Shown here: positions 1 through 7,480 of the stretch, piece after piece
How the letters are laid out: each line of letters begins with the position of its first letter
Numbering within the stretch: position 1 is the first letter of the stretch
Assembly (NCBI GenBank): GCA_018239895.1
Contig: JAFEGL010000068.1
Location: 1 to 64,000 of the forward strand
Source of the DNA: Verrucomicrobiota bacterium
GTDB taxonomy: Bacteria; Chlamydiota; Chlamydiia; Chlamydiales; SM23-39
Length of the DNA: 64,000 nt
Direction: 5' to 3'
The notes under the pieces: generated by a model
What the model was told of the DNA's origin: nothing
The model's input: only the letters and a program-made list of their open reading frames with translations
Databases searched by the model: none
Made by a program: the position numbers and the translations under genes

Positions 1-50
1 CGCAGCTAATGATAAGCATGATGCAGGGCTCCGCCCCGCACCCCAGATAG

Positions 51-84
51 AAAAAAGCGCGTCAGCTGCTGTGCGGTGACGCGC
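51..84 (-). terminator. Rho-independent terminator of clpC
   Basis: An 8-bp perfect stem (GCGCGTCA at 57-64 pairing with TGACGCGC at 77-84) is followed, reading the minus strand, by six T. It lies 36 bp beyond the clpC stop codon. Confidence 0.75.
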
Positions 85-119
85 CTTTCAGGGTTGTTTC
101 CCGTTGCTACTGGCAGCGG

Positions 120-2660
120 TTATGTAGAGAGAGCTTCTTCTTTTTTGGCTGTATCGGTGTTCGGTTCCTGATCGATGAAGAGGATCTGGTTGTCTTTGGC
201 AGAGATTAGATACTTCTTCGCCAGGTTCGGATGCTGGAGGAGCTTCTCGGCCAACGGATCCTCGAGATACTGCTCGATCACGCGGCGCAAGGGACGAGCT
301 CCCATTTCGGGGAGATAGCCCTTCTCGACCAGGAAGTCGCGAGCCGCATCGTCGATCGTAACCGCGATGTTCTTCTTGGCCAGACGATTTTTGAGCTTGT
401 TGAACTCGAGATCGACCACTTTTCTGAGAGCCGTCTTGTCGAGCGTTTTGAAGATAACCAACCCATCGAGTCGGTTGATGAACTCGGGCTTGAAGTGCTT
501 TTTGACTGAACCTTCGATCTTCTCTTGCATCGACTTGTAGTCCATGACATTCTCTTTGGCTCCAAAGCCCACTTCGGTCGATTTGCGGATCAAATCGGCG
601 CCGAGGTTGGAAGTCATGATGATGATCGTATTGCGGAAGTCGATCTTGCGGCCGACCGAGTCGGTGAGGCGTCCTTCCTCGAGAATTTGGAGGAGGAGGT
701 TCATCACATCGGGGTGAGCTTTCTCCACCTCGTCGAACAGGACGACGCAATAAGGTCTGCGGCGCACTTGCTCAGTGAGCTGTCCACCTTCTTCATAGCC
801 CACATAACCTGGAGGCGATCCAGTCATGCGGCTGATGGCAAACTTCTCCATGTACTCGGACATGTCGACTTGGATGAGGGCATCCTCGCCGCCGAACATG
901 TGGGTAGCCAGCAGGCGCGCCAAGTGAGTTTTCCCGACGCCAGTAGGGCCGAGGAAGAGGAACGCGCCGATCGGGCGGTTCGGATCTTTGATATCGGCTC
1001 GGCTGCGGCGGATCGCCTTGCACACGGTGCTGAGAGCATCGTCTTGGCCGATGATCCGACCTTTGAGATTCTCTTCCATCTTGAGGACTTTTTCTGTCTC
1101 ACCTTCGGTCAAGCGGGTGACGGGGACTCCCGTCTGCTTGGCGACGATGTTGGCGATGTCCTCTTCATCGACGATCGGCTGGTGCTCATCTTTGTGGGAT
1201 TCCCACTCGATCTTGGCTTTCTGGAGCTCTTCGCGGAGATTTTTTTCCGTGTCGCGGAGTTTAGCCGCTTTTTCATACTCTTGTTTTCCAATCGCCTCTT
1301 CTTTCGCGACACGAGCCTCTTCGACTTGCGCTTCGAGCGCCGTAAAGTGAGATGGCTGATGCATCATTGAAATGCGCGCCTTGGCTCCCGCTTCATCAAG
1401 AAGATCGATCGCCTTATCGGGCAAAAATCTTCCCGAAATGTAGCGTTCCGATTGGTAAACAGCAGCTTTGACGGCCGCTTCAGTGTAGACGCACTTATGG
1501 TGCTCTTCGTATTTGGCCTTGAGACCCATGAGGATTGAGACGCTCTCTTCGAGACTTGGCGGCTGTACGATGATTTTTTGGAATCTACGCTCTAAAGCAG
1601 GATCCTTTTCGATGTGTTTCCGGTACTCGTCGAGAGTCGTTGCGCCGATACACTGGATCTCGCCGCGAGACAGAGCCGGTTTTAAGATGTTGGAGGCGTC
1701 GATCGCCCCTTCTGCCGCCCCTGCGCCGACGATCGTGTGGATCTCGTCGATGAAGAGGAGGACGTTTCCGTTTTTCTTGATCTCATCCATCACCGCTTTG
1801 ATCCGCTCTTCGAACTGGCCGCGGTATTTTGTGCCGGCAATCATGAGGGTCAAATCGAGGGAGATCAGCCGTTTTTTACGAAGGTTGTCTGGAACGTCGC
1901 CCTTGACGATCGCTTGGGCGAGCCCTTCGACGATCGCCGTCTTTCCAACGCCCGCTTCGCCGATGAGGACCGGGTTATTTTTGCGGCGGCGGCAGAGAAT
2001 CAAAATAAGGCGCTCGACCTCTTCGCGGCGGCCGATGACAGGGTCCATTTTCCCTTCGCGGCACATCTCGGTCAGGTCGTGGCCGTAAGCGCGGAGAGCG
2101 GGCATCTTGTCGTTGGCGAGAGGAGTTTGCGTCCGATCTTGCTGCGGGCCGCTATTATTGGTATTACGAGGCGCGCTCGGGTTGGCTGGAGGGGTCGCTC
2201 CCATTGGAGGCAGCTGCAGATTGAATGTTTCGAGTTCCTTCAGAACCTCTTTACGGACCTCTTTGAGATTGACGTTGAGGTTTTCGAGGACCTGGGCGGC
2301 GACTCCGTCCGCTTGTCGTAGGAGGGCAAGGAGAAGATGCTCTGTGCCGACATAGTTATGGTTGAGGTTGGCCGCCTCTTCGTTTGCAAATTCAAAAACT
2401 TTTTTAACTTTCCCCGTCAGGGCAGGATCTCCATATACCTGAATCTCAGGGCCGAAACCTACGATCCTTTCGACTTCGGCGCGGATCGCATCGTAGTCGA
2501 GATTGAGGTTTCTGAGCACATTGACGGCAATCCCTTGGCCGAGCTTTAAAAGTCCCAAAAGGACGTGCTCGGTGCCCAAGTAGTTATGGTTGAGGCGCTG
2601 CGCCTCTTTTTTGGCCAATTTGATGACCTGTTTCGCGCGATTAGTGAATTTGTCAAACAT
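120..2660 (-). CDS. clpC: ATP-dependent Clp protease ATP-binding subunit ClpC
   Basis: Hexameric AAA+ unfoldase that feeds protein substrates to ClpP in the cytosol. The 846 residues match the usual ClpC length. Two Clp-N repeats fill about residues 1-145. The first AAA+ module has Walker [10 protein letters not shown] and Walker [10 protein letters not shown] coiled UVR-type segment ([18 protein letters not shown]) lies in the middle, as expected for ClpC rather than ClpB or ClpA. The second AAA+ module has [11 protein letters not shown]. The ATG at 2660 is preceded by AAGGA about 8 nt upstream. It is divergent from lplA; in C. trachomatis, as I recall, clpC and lplA are also neighbours (CT286/CT285). 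A terminator follows. Confidence 0.97.
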   Translation of the reverse strand: MFDKFTNRAKQVIKLAKKEAQRLNHNYLGTEHVLLGLLKLGQGIAVNVLRNLNLDYDAIRAEVERIVGFGPEIQVYGDPALTGKVKKVFEFANEEAANLNHNYVGTEHLLLALLRQADGVAAQVLENLNVNLKEVRKEVLKELETFNLQLPPMGATPPANPSAPRNTNNSGPQQDRTQTPLANDKMPALRAYGHDLTEMCREGKMDPVIGRREEVERLILILCRRRKNNPVLIGEAGVGKTAIVEGLAQAIVKGDVPDNLRKKRLISLDLTLMIAGTKYRGQFEERIKAVMDEIKKNGNVLLFIDEIHTIVGAGAAEGAIDASNILKPALSRGEIQCIGATTLDEYRKHIEKDPALERRFQKIIVQPPSLEESVSILMGLKAKYEEHHKCVYTEAAVKAAVYQSERYISGRFLPDKAIDLLDEAGAKARISMMHQPSHFTALEAQVEEARVAKEEAIGKQEYEKAAKLRDTEKNLREELQKAKIEWESHKDEHQPIVDEEDIANIVAKQTGVPVTRLTEGETEKVLKMEENLKGRIIGQDDALSTVCKAIRRSRADIKDPNRPIGAFLFLGPTGVGKTHLARLLATHMFGGEDALIQVDMSEYMEKFAISRMTGSPPGYVGYEEGGQLTEQVRRRPYCVVLFDEVEKAHPDVMNLLLQILEEGRLTDSVGRKIDFRNTIIIMTSNLGADLIRKSTEVGFGAKENVMDYKSMQEKIEGSVKKHFKPEFINRLDGLVIFKTLDKTALRKVVDLEFNKLKNRLAKKNIAVTIDDAARDFLVEKGYLPEMGARPLRRVIEQYLEDPLAEKLLQHPNLAKKYLISAKDNQILFIDQEPNTDTAKKEEALST

Positions 2661-2829
2661 GGCGCATGTCCTTGATTTCTTCTATTTTAACCCATTTTTT
2701 CCCCGAATTGCAAGATCCTCGGGGATCGATATGCTCGTAAAGTTTTTTTTAATAGACCTTCGAGCTATTCTTTGGGAAGTGTTTTTTTAACGATTTGAAA
2801 TATAACATCAATTATTCGACAATAGCCGC

Positions 2830-3564
2830 ATGCAAATAATTGATACAGGAATTTCTTCAGCTGAAGCGAATATGCTCTTCGACGAAAAGCTTCTCGAAGA
2901 GCTCGACCCGAAAGGGGAGCCGATCCTCCATCTCTACCGCTGGGAAGGGCTCGCTGCAACATACGGCTATTTCATCGATCCTGCCAAGTGGTTTGATGCG
3001 GAGAAAGGAAAAAAACTCTCACTGGCAAGGCGGCCGACTGGCGGCGGCATCGTATTTCATATTTGGGATCTCGCCTTTTCATTTCTCATGCCCTCCGAAC
3101 ACCGGGCCTTTTCGCTCAATACCCTTGAAAACTACCAGTTCGTCAATGAAGTAGTATTAGAATCGATGCGCGACCTATTTTCCTTAAAAGATCCAGTCGA
3201 ACTCATCGCCCAAAGTTACGAGTCGATTGGCCCCGACTGCACCCACTTTTGCATGGCGAAACCGACACAATACGATGTCGTCTATAAAGGGATGAAGATC
3301 GCCGGGGCGGCCCAGAGGCGGCGCAAACAGGGGTACCTCCACCAGGGGACGATCTCTCTCGCCTTTCCCGACATCGACCTCCTCAAAGAAGTCCTTTTAT
3401 CGAAAGAGGAAGTTGTCAGGGCGATGGGGGCCTACACATTTGCCCCTCTCGGGAAAAACTGCCCTCCCGAAAAACTCGAGAAGGTGCGAAGCGAGATCGA
3501 AGCCTCTTTGAGAGAAAAATTCATGGAAAAGTTGAAGAGTTCTAAGTATACTTTGCAGAATTAA
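2830..3564 (+). CDS. lplA: Lipoate-protein ligase A family protein
   Basis: Attaches lipoate, or transfers lipoyl/octanoyl groups, to lipoyl domains such as those of 2-oxoacid dehydrogenases and the glycine cleavage H protein. The BPL/LplA fold is marked by the lipoate-loop motif RRPTGGGIVFH near residue 75 and by MKIAGAAQRRRKQGYLHQGT near residue 155, which contains the conserved lysine. At 244 residues it is a short chlamydial-type LplA without the C-terminal accessory domain. The start lacks a clear Shine-Dalgarno sequence, so a slightly different start is possible. gcvH at 10357 encodes a plausible substrate. Confidence 0.88.
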   Translation: MQIIDTGISSAEANMLFDEKLLEELDPKGEPILHLYRWEGLAATYGYFIDPAKWFDAEKGKKLSLARRPTGGGIVFHIWDLAFSFLMPSEHRAFSLNTLENYQFVNEVVLESMRDLFSLKDPVELIAQSYESIGPDCTHFCMAKPTQYDVVYKGMKIAGAAQRRRKQGYLHQGTISLAFPDIDLLKEVLLSKEEVVRAMGAYTFAPLGKNCPPEKLEKVRSEIEASLREKFMEKLKSSKYTLQN

Positions 3565-3586
3565 TAGGCAGGTTTACCGAGAGTGA

Positions 3587-3733
3587 TTCAAAAATCGGTA
3601 GATGGCAAGGAGGCGCCCGTCATTTGAGCCAGGCGACGCGCCGGTGCCGAAGCAGCCCAACTTCAATAAGTTGGGCGATGCAGGCAGGCTCAAATGTCGT
3701 GGCTGCCCGACGCAGCCAGAACCGATTTTTGAA
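3587..3733. repeat. 147-bp nested palindrome upstream of proS
   Basis: Outer arms TTCAAAAATCGGT (3587-3599) and ACCGATTTTTGAA (3721-3733), middle arms CATTTGAGCC (3621-3630) and GGCTCAAATG (3687-3696), and a central hairpin GCCCAACTT/AAGTTGGGC (3655-3663/3668-3676) form a three-tier palindrome. It fills almost the whole lplA-proS gap and ends 14 bp before the chosen proS start. It encodes nothing recognisable. It resembles in architecture, though not in sequence, the palindromes before ftsI and ytgD. Confidence 0.8.
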
Positions 3734-3747
3734 ACGTGAGCGGTACA

Positions 3748-5265
3748 ATGTCCCAGAAAACAAAAACAGCAATCACACCCATCCGCAGCGAAAATTATCC
3801 AGAATGGTACCAGAGCGTCTTGAAGGCCGCCGACCTCTCGGAGCACTCGCCGGTGAGAGGCTGCATGGTGATCAAGCCGTGGGGCTACGGCATCTGGGAA
3901 AACCTCCAGCGGGCCCTCGATGGAATGATCAAAGAGACGGGACACCAGAACGCCTATTTCCCCCTGTTCATCCCGCTGAGCTATCTCCAGAAAGAGGCGC
4001 AGCACGTCGAAGGATTCGCCAAAGAGTGCGCCGTCGTCACCCACCACAGACTCGAGAAAAATAAAGAGGGGAAGCTGGTTCCTGCCGGAGAGCTGGAAGA
4101 ACCGCTCATCGTCCGCCCCACCTCCGAAATGATCATCGGCCACACGTTTTCCAAATGGGTTGAATCGTATCGAGATTTGCCAATCCTGATCAACCAATGG
4201 GCCAACGTCGTCCGCTGGGAGATGAGGACTCGAATGTTCCTCCGGACGACCGAATTCCTCTGGCAAGAAGGGCATACAGTCCACGCCACAAAAGAGGAAG
4301 CGCAAGAAGAAGCGAAAAAGATGCTCCAGGTCTACTCCGACCTTTGCTACAACTACCTCGCGATGCCGATCATTTGCGGTGAAAAGACCCCCTCCGAGCG
4401 GTTCCCCGGCGCTGTCGATACCTACTGCATCGAAGCGATGATGCAAGATAGGAAAGCGCTTCAGGCGGGCACATCCCATTTCTTGGGCCAAAACTTCTCC
4501 CGCTCCTGCGATATCAAGTTCCGCAACCAAGAGAGCGAACTAGAATACGGCTGGACCACCTCCTGGGGAGCGACCACCCGATTGATCGGCGGACTCATCA
4601 TGACCCACAGCGACGACGATGGCCTCGTGCTGCCACCGAAAATCGCCACGGCCCACCTCGCCATCATCCCGATTGTCCACAACGAAGAGGCGAAAGAAAA
4701 AGTATTTTCTTTCTGCGACCACTTGGCTCGAGAGCTGAAAAAAGTCCACTACGCAGGCCAACCGCTGAACATCATCGTCGACAAGCGAGACATGCGCGGC
4801 GGCGAAAAGAGCTGGTCTTGGATCAAGAAAGGGGTTCCCCTCCGCCTCGAAATCGGACCGCGCGAAGTTGACGCAGGTCAGCTCAGTCTGGCCCGCCGCG
4901 ACAAGCCCCACCGGGAGACAACGCCGGTCAGCGCCCACGAGCTTCCCCACCGGATCACCCAGATCCTCGACGAGATCCAAGACAACCTTCTCGCGAAGGC
5001 GACCGCGTTCCGGGACCAAAACACCGTCAAGATCGACAAGAAGAGCGATTTCTACGATTTCTTCACTGCCAAATCGGAAGACGAGATCCACGGAGGCTTT
5101 GCGCTCTGCCACTGGAACGGAGATCCGGCTGTCGAAGAAAAGATAAAAGAAGATCTGAACGTCACGATCCGCTGCATTCCTATCGGCGCCCCTGAAGAGG
5201 CCGGCAAGTGCATCATCACCGGCGAGCCCAGCACCCGCCGAGTTATCTTCGCCAAGTCGTATTAA
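3748..5265 (+). CDS. proS: Prolyl-tRNA synthetase, archaeal/eukaryal (short) type
   Basis: Class II synthetase that charges tRNA-Pro. Class II motifs are clear: the motif 2 region has NVVRWEMRTRMFLRTTEFLWQ and motif 3 lies near the GTSHFLGQNFS block and following strands. The segments VRGCMVIKPWGYGIWE and EPLIVRPTSEMIIG, the roughly 505-residue length and the lack of an internal editing (YbaK-like) insertion put it in the archaeal/eukaryal ProRS group. An anticodon-binding domain and a C-terminal zinc-binding-like domain follow. A GTG at 3736 would add four residues; ATG 3748 is preferred for a partial Shine-Dalgarno (GAGCGG). Unlike C. trachomatis, where I recall proS beside hrcA, here the genes are 47 kb apart. 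Confidence 0.93.
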   Translation: MSQKTKTAITPIRSENYPEWYQSVLKAADLSEHSPVRGCMVIKPWGYGIWENLQRALDGMIKETGHQNAYFPLFIPLSYLQKEAQHVEGFAKECAVVTHHRLEKNKEGKLVPAGELEEPLIVRPTSEMIIGHTFSKWVESYRDLPILINQWANVVRWEMRTRMFLRTTEFLWQEGHTVHATKEEAQEEAKKMLQVYSDLCYNYLAMPIICGEKTPSERFPGAVDTYCIEAMMQDRKALQAGTSHFLGQNFSRSCDIKFRNQESELEYGWTTSWGATTRLIGGLIMTHSDDDGLVLPPKIATAHLAIIPIVHNEEAKEKVFSFCDHLARELKKVHYAGQPLNIIVDKRDMRGGEKSWSWIKKGVPLRLEIGPREVDAGQLSLARRDKPHRETTPVSAHELPHRITQILDEIQDNLLAKATAFRDQNTVKIDKKSDFYDFFTAKSEDEIHGGFALCHWNGDPAVEEKIKEDLNVTIRCIPIGAPEEAGKCIITGEPSTRRVIFAKSY

Positions 5266-5278
5266 TCATTTTATCTTG

Positions 5279-5309
5279 TTTATCCTGCCGCCTTCGCCGG
5301 CAGGATAAA
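5279..5309. repeat. Hairpin downstream of proS
   Basis: A 12-bp stem (TTTATCCTGCCG at 5279-5290 paired with CGGCAGGATAAA at 5298-5309) lies 13 bp after the proS stop. There is no T-run on either side, so it is a weak terminator candidate or a small repeat. Confidence 0.6.
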
Positions 5310-5351
5310 ATTGTCCATTGCTTACTCCGCTTATATACATTCAACGGCATG

Positions 5352-5560
5352 AAAAATGATCAGCGCAGAGATAAAAGGAGTAGAGAGAGACGCAGAGGAA
5401 AAAAATAAAATTAGAGATAGACGGGGACCTTGCCCGGAGTGAGAAAATATCCTTGAACGCCTGTTCACCCAAACAGAATCTGAAAGTTTGGTTTAAGAGA
5501 GAAGCTGAGAGGCTCCTCTCTATCTCCGGGCAAGGTCCCGAGCTGATAAAATTCAGATGA
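5352..5560. repeat. Intergenic repeat family A, copy 1
   Basis: About 200 bp, also present in diverged form at 43281-43440. Shared blocks include GAGAGACGCAGAGG, AAAATTAGAG, CTTGCCCGGAG and TATCCTT. This copy has inverted arms CGGGGACCTTGCCCGGAG (5421-5438) and CTCCGGGCAAGGTCCCG (5524-5540). No coding potential is seen. Together with the hairpin before it, it fills the 365-bp gap between proS and the next gene. Confidence 0.75.
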
Positions 5561-5630
5561 GCCGAATCAAAGAAGTTTCAGGGGAGCGCGTCAGCTAGAA
5601 AACGACTGATGCGCTCCTTTAACCAACTTG

Positions 5631-6041
5631 TCAGTTTTGAAAGCCGCAGCTTGGGCATCTTCCTCTGTTGAAAAAAGTCGGACTAAATGGTCGGCGACAA
5701 TTTCTGCATTTAATAACGGGATATTGCGTGGCTGAGATTTCCTCGTTAGATGAAATATCTATGAAAATACCTGCTGTGTCACACGCAATAAGAGGTAGCT
5801 TTACTTCGCTTCCAAAGTCGCTTTTTAATGTGATTCCATCTTCTGAAACCGAAATCCGGTTTGGATTAACATAGATTTTATTACTTTCTTTGCTAAGAAT
5901 GGATCCATCCTGACCATTCGATAGATCTATAAGATCGTATGAAACATAATCATGATTTGGCCGTTCTTCGCCGCAATATCCTTGAGATAAGGATGCAATT
6001 GCAAGTGCTGAAAGGAGAGAAAGTCGTAAGAACAAAAACAT
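5631..6041 (-). CDS. Secreted small protein with C-terminal zinc ribbon
   Basis: Not recognised as a named family. The chosen ATG at 6041 has GGAGG five bases upstream and begins a signal peptide (MFLFLRLSLLSALAIASLSQG), giving 136 residues. The middle has no clear domain. The C-terminus carries CxxC-x15-CxxC (CRNC ... CPSC), a zinc-ribbon pattern, ending shortly after. A zinc ribbon on an exported protein is unusual; disulfides are the alternative reading. The gene is AT-rich compared with the proS side, and its start codon is only 20 bp from that of the divergent lipoprotein gene, so the two share their upstream region. Confidence 0.75.
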   Translation of the reverse strand: MFLFLRLSLLSALAIASLSQGYCGEERPNHDYVSYDLIDLSNGQDGSILSKESNKIYVNPNRISVSEDGITLKSDFGSEVKLPLIACDTAGIFIDISSNEEISATQYPVIKCRNCRRPFSPTFFNRGRCPSCGFQN

Positions 6042-6061
6042 AAAAACCTCCGGGGTTAAAA

Positions 6062-6841
6062 ATGAAAGAAAATATTTTATTGAAAACATTTTTATTGTTC
6101 CAGTTTTTTCTAGCGTCTTGTTCGGATCGAGTAGTTGATTCCTGGAAAAGAGAAAATCTGGATCAGGAAGACAATAAAAAGGCTGAAGCATTTATGAAAA
6201 AATTTTTTTTGGAGGAAGGGGCCGTTTTTACTCTTCTTGGCGAAAAGCCAATGACCGATCTGCTAATCTATGACGGAAAATTAGAAGACATTTCTCTCGA
6301 AGTACTTGTTCATCCAGAAGATGCTCAGTATGTGGAAGATTGCACTTTAGAAAATTGGAAAGCATGGCTCAAATTTTCTAAAAAACTAAAGATGAAGAAT
6401 TATCGATTTATCCAGCGTCGGTCAAATTTCGATCCAACATACATAATATATGGGATAATCAATATAAAACTTTTTCAAGATGTCTTTGAGAAATATGGAG
6501 ATGAATTTTCTCATGTTGATCCGGAGATGACCTTTGATCAAGCATTGCGCGAACTAAATCAACCAGACTCACGCTTCTGGACAAAGGTTTTTCAAGATCA
6601 TTATCTGTCTGGTTTGTTGTATGGATATGGAGAGAAAAATGTTGAATCTTTTGTAGAAGTTGGCGGTTCTCATATGGCTCATTCTACAGATGAAAACCCC
6701 GAAGAAATACAGCTTCCTAACTACGCAGCTTTAGAGAATGATACAAAAATAAAAGAATATAAAAAACAAAGAGATTTTATAAAAAATATTTATAAAAATG
6801 AAGAATTTATGAAATTTACTATTCGTTGTCTCCAGAATTGA
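6062..6841 (+). CDS. Predicted lipoprotein of unknown function
   Basis: 259 residues with an N-terminal signal peptide and lipobox (LLFQFFLASC), so probably attached to the periplasmic or outer leaflet after cleavage before Cys19. The mature part is charged and rich in Lys, Glu and aromatic residues; no domain is recognised. The base composition is markedly more AT-rich than clpC or proS, which suggests recent acquisition or relaxed constraint. It is divergent from the zinc-ribbon gene with only 20 bp between the start codons, too little for two ordinary promoters, so at least one promoter must lie inside the neighbouring coding region. Confidence 0.75.
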   Translation: MKENILLKTFLLFQFFLASCSDRVVDSWKRENLDQEDNKKAEAFMKKFFLEEGAVFTLLGEKPMTDLLIYDGKLEDISLEVLVHPEDAQYVEDCTLENWKAWLKFSKKLKMKNYRFIQRRSNFDPTYIIYGIINIKLFQDVFEKYGDEFSHVDPEMTFDQALRELNQPDSRFWTKVFQDHYLSGLLYGYGEKNVESFVEVGGSHMAHSTDENPEEIQLPNYAALENDTKIKEYKKQRDFIKNIYKNEEFMKFTIRCLQN

Positions 6842-6933
6842 TTCTGAGTTGTTCCGCTTGCATCCAAGAAGCGGCTTCCGACAACCATCAAGTTTCTAGC
6901 TTGTGACATCTTTCTTAGAATGCTTTACGGTTC

Positions 6934-7011
6934 CGCGCTTCTCCCGCTGCCGCAGGCAGCGGGAGAAGCGCGTGAGGGGGCGCGCCAGCCGCACGCGGCT
7001 CGCGCGCCCCC
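6934..7011. repeat. Two adjacent GC-rich hairpins
   Basis: 6934-6972 is a near-perfect palindrome (CGCGCTTCTCCCGCTGCC and its complement). 6976-7011 is a second one (GGGGGCGCGC...GCGCGCCCCC) followed by TAAAATTTTCTTT. They follow the AT-rich lipoprotein gene and probably stop its transcription. The string GGGGCGCGCCAGCCGC recurs at 7379-7394, so this is part of a small repeat family. Confidence 0.7.
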
Positions 7012-7079
7012 TAAAATTTTCTTTGAGATGACTTTTGATTTCTGTTACGGTTGTTTCTCATCTTAATTCTGAGGCTTTT

Positions 7080-7367
7080 ATGCTTGGTTATGATTACTGG
7101 TGGATCTGGATCCTTAAGGTCCTTGTAACAGCAACTTTTTTTAGTCTTGCAATCTTGTCATTTATGCCCAAAGTAATTAAGGCTTGGCAATCAGGGCGGC
7201 GCAGTAAGCAATGGTTTATTATTTTTTCAGGTTTTATGTATATCGCTCTGTTCTTACTTTTGAACATACCACACTCCAAAAATCTGCCAACACCCAAAGA
7301 AAAAGAGACGTTGCGTCAGATGTCTCATTCAGAGCTGCCACTTATCAAGTCTTTCCTTTCTCAATAG
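7080..7367 (+). CDS. Small membrane protein of unknown function
   Basis: 95 residues from ATG 7080, which has GAGG seven bases upstream; an upstream ATG at 7035 would add 15 residues but has no ribosome-binding site. Two hydrophobic spans are visible (about residues 8-30, YWWIWILKVLVTATFFSLAI, and 45-64, WFIIFSGFMYIALFLLLN), followed by a polar C-terminal tail. No family is recognised. It is flanked by hairpins on both sides, so it is probably transcribed alone. Confidence 0.55.
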   Translation: MLGYDYWWIWILKVLVTATFFSLAILSFMPKVIKAWQSGRRSKQWFIIFSGFMYIALFLLLNIPHSKNLPTPKEKETLRQMSHSELPLIKSFLSQ

Positions 7368-7384
7368 ACAGTTTAGTAGGGGCG

Positions 7385-7457
7385 CGCCAGCCGCTTGCGG
7401 CTGGCGGAATGGGGGATTACCACAATTTCTTGATGCCAATCTGAAAAATGTGGTAAT
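7385..7457. terminator. Hairpin pair after the small membrane gene
   Basis: A 10-bp stem with TT loop (CGCCAGCCGC at 7385-7394 and GCGGCTGGCG at 7397-7406) is followed by a longer inverted repeat (ATTACCACA at 7416-7424 and TGTGGTAAT at 7449-7457) leading into the T-rich stretch TTCTTCTTTTTT. The second element is the better terminator candidate on the plus strand. Confidence 0.5.
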
Positions 7458-7480
7458 TTCTTCTTTTTTCGAGGATTTGA

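Noticed and set aside
525..1370. 281-residue plus-strand frame opposite clpC
   Set aside because: Shadow of clpC; no independent motif.
3574..4530. 318-residue minus-strand frame opposite proS
   Set aside because: Antisense to proS and to the palindrome before it.
7094..7297. Antisense frame over the small membrane gene
   Set aside because: No ribosome-binding site; the plus-strand frame has the better start and membrane pattern.
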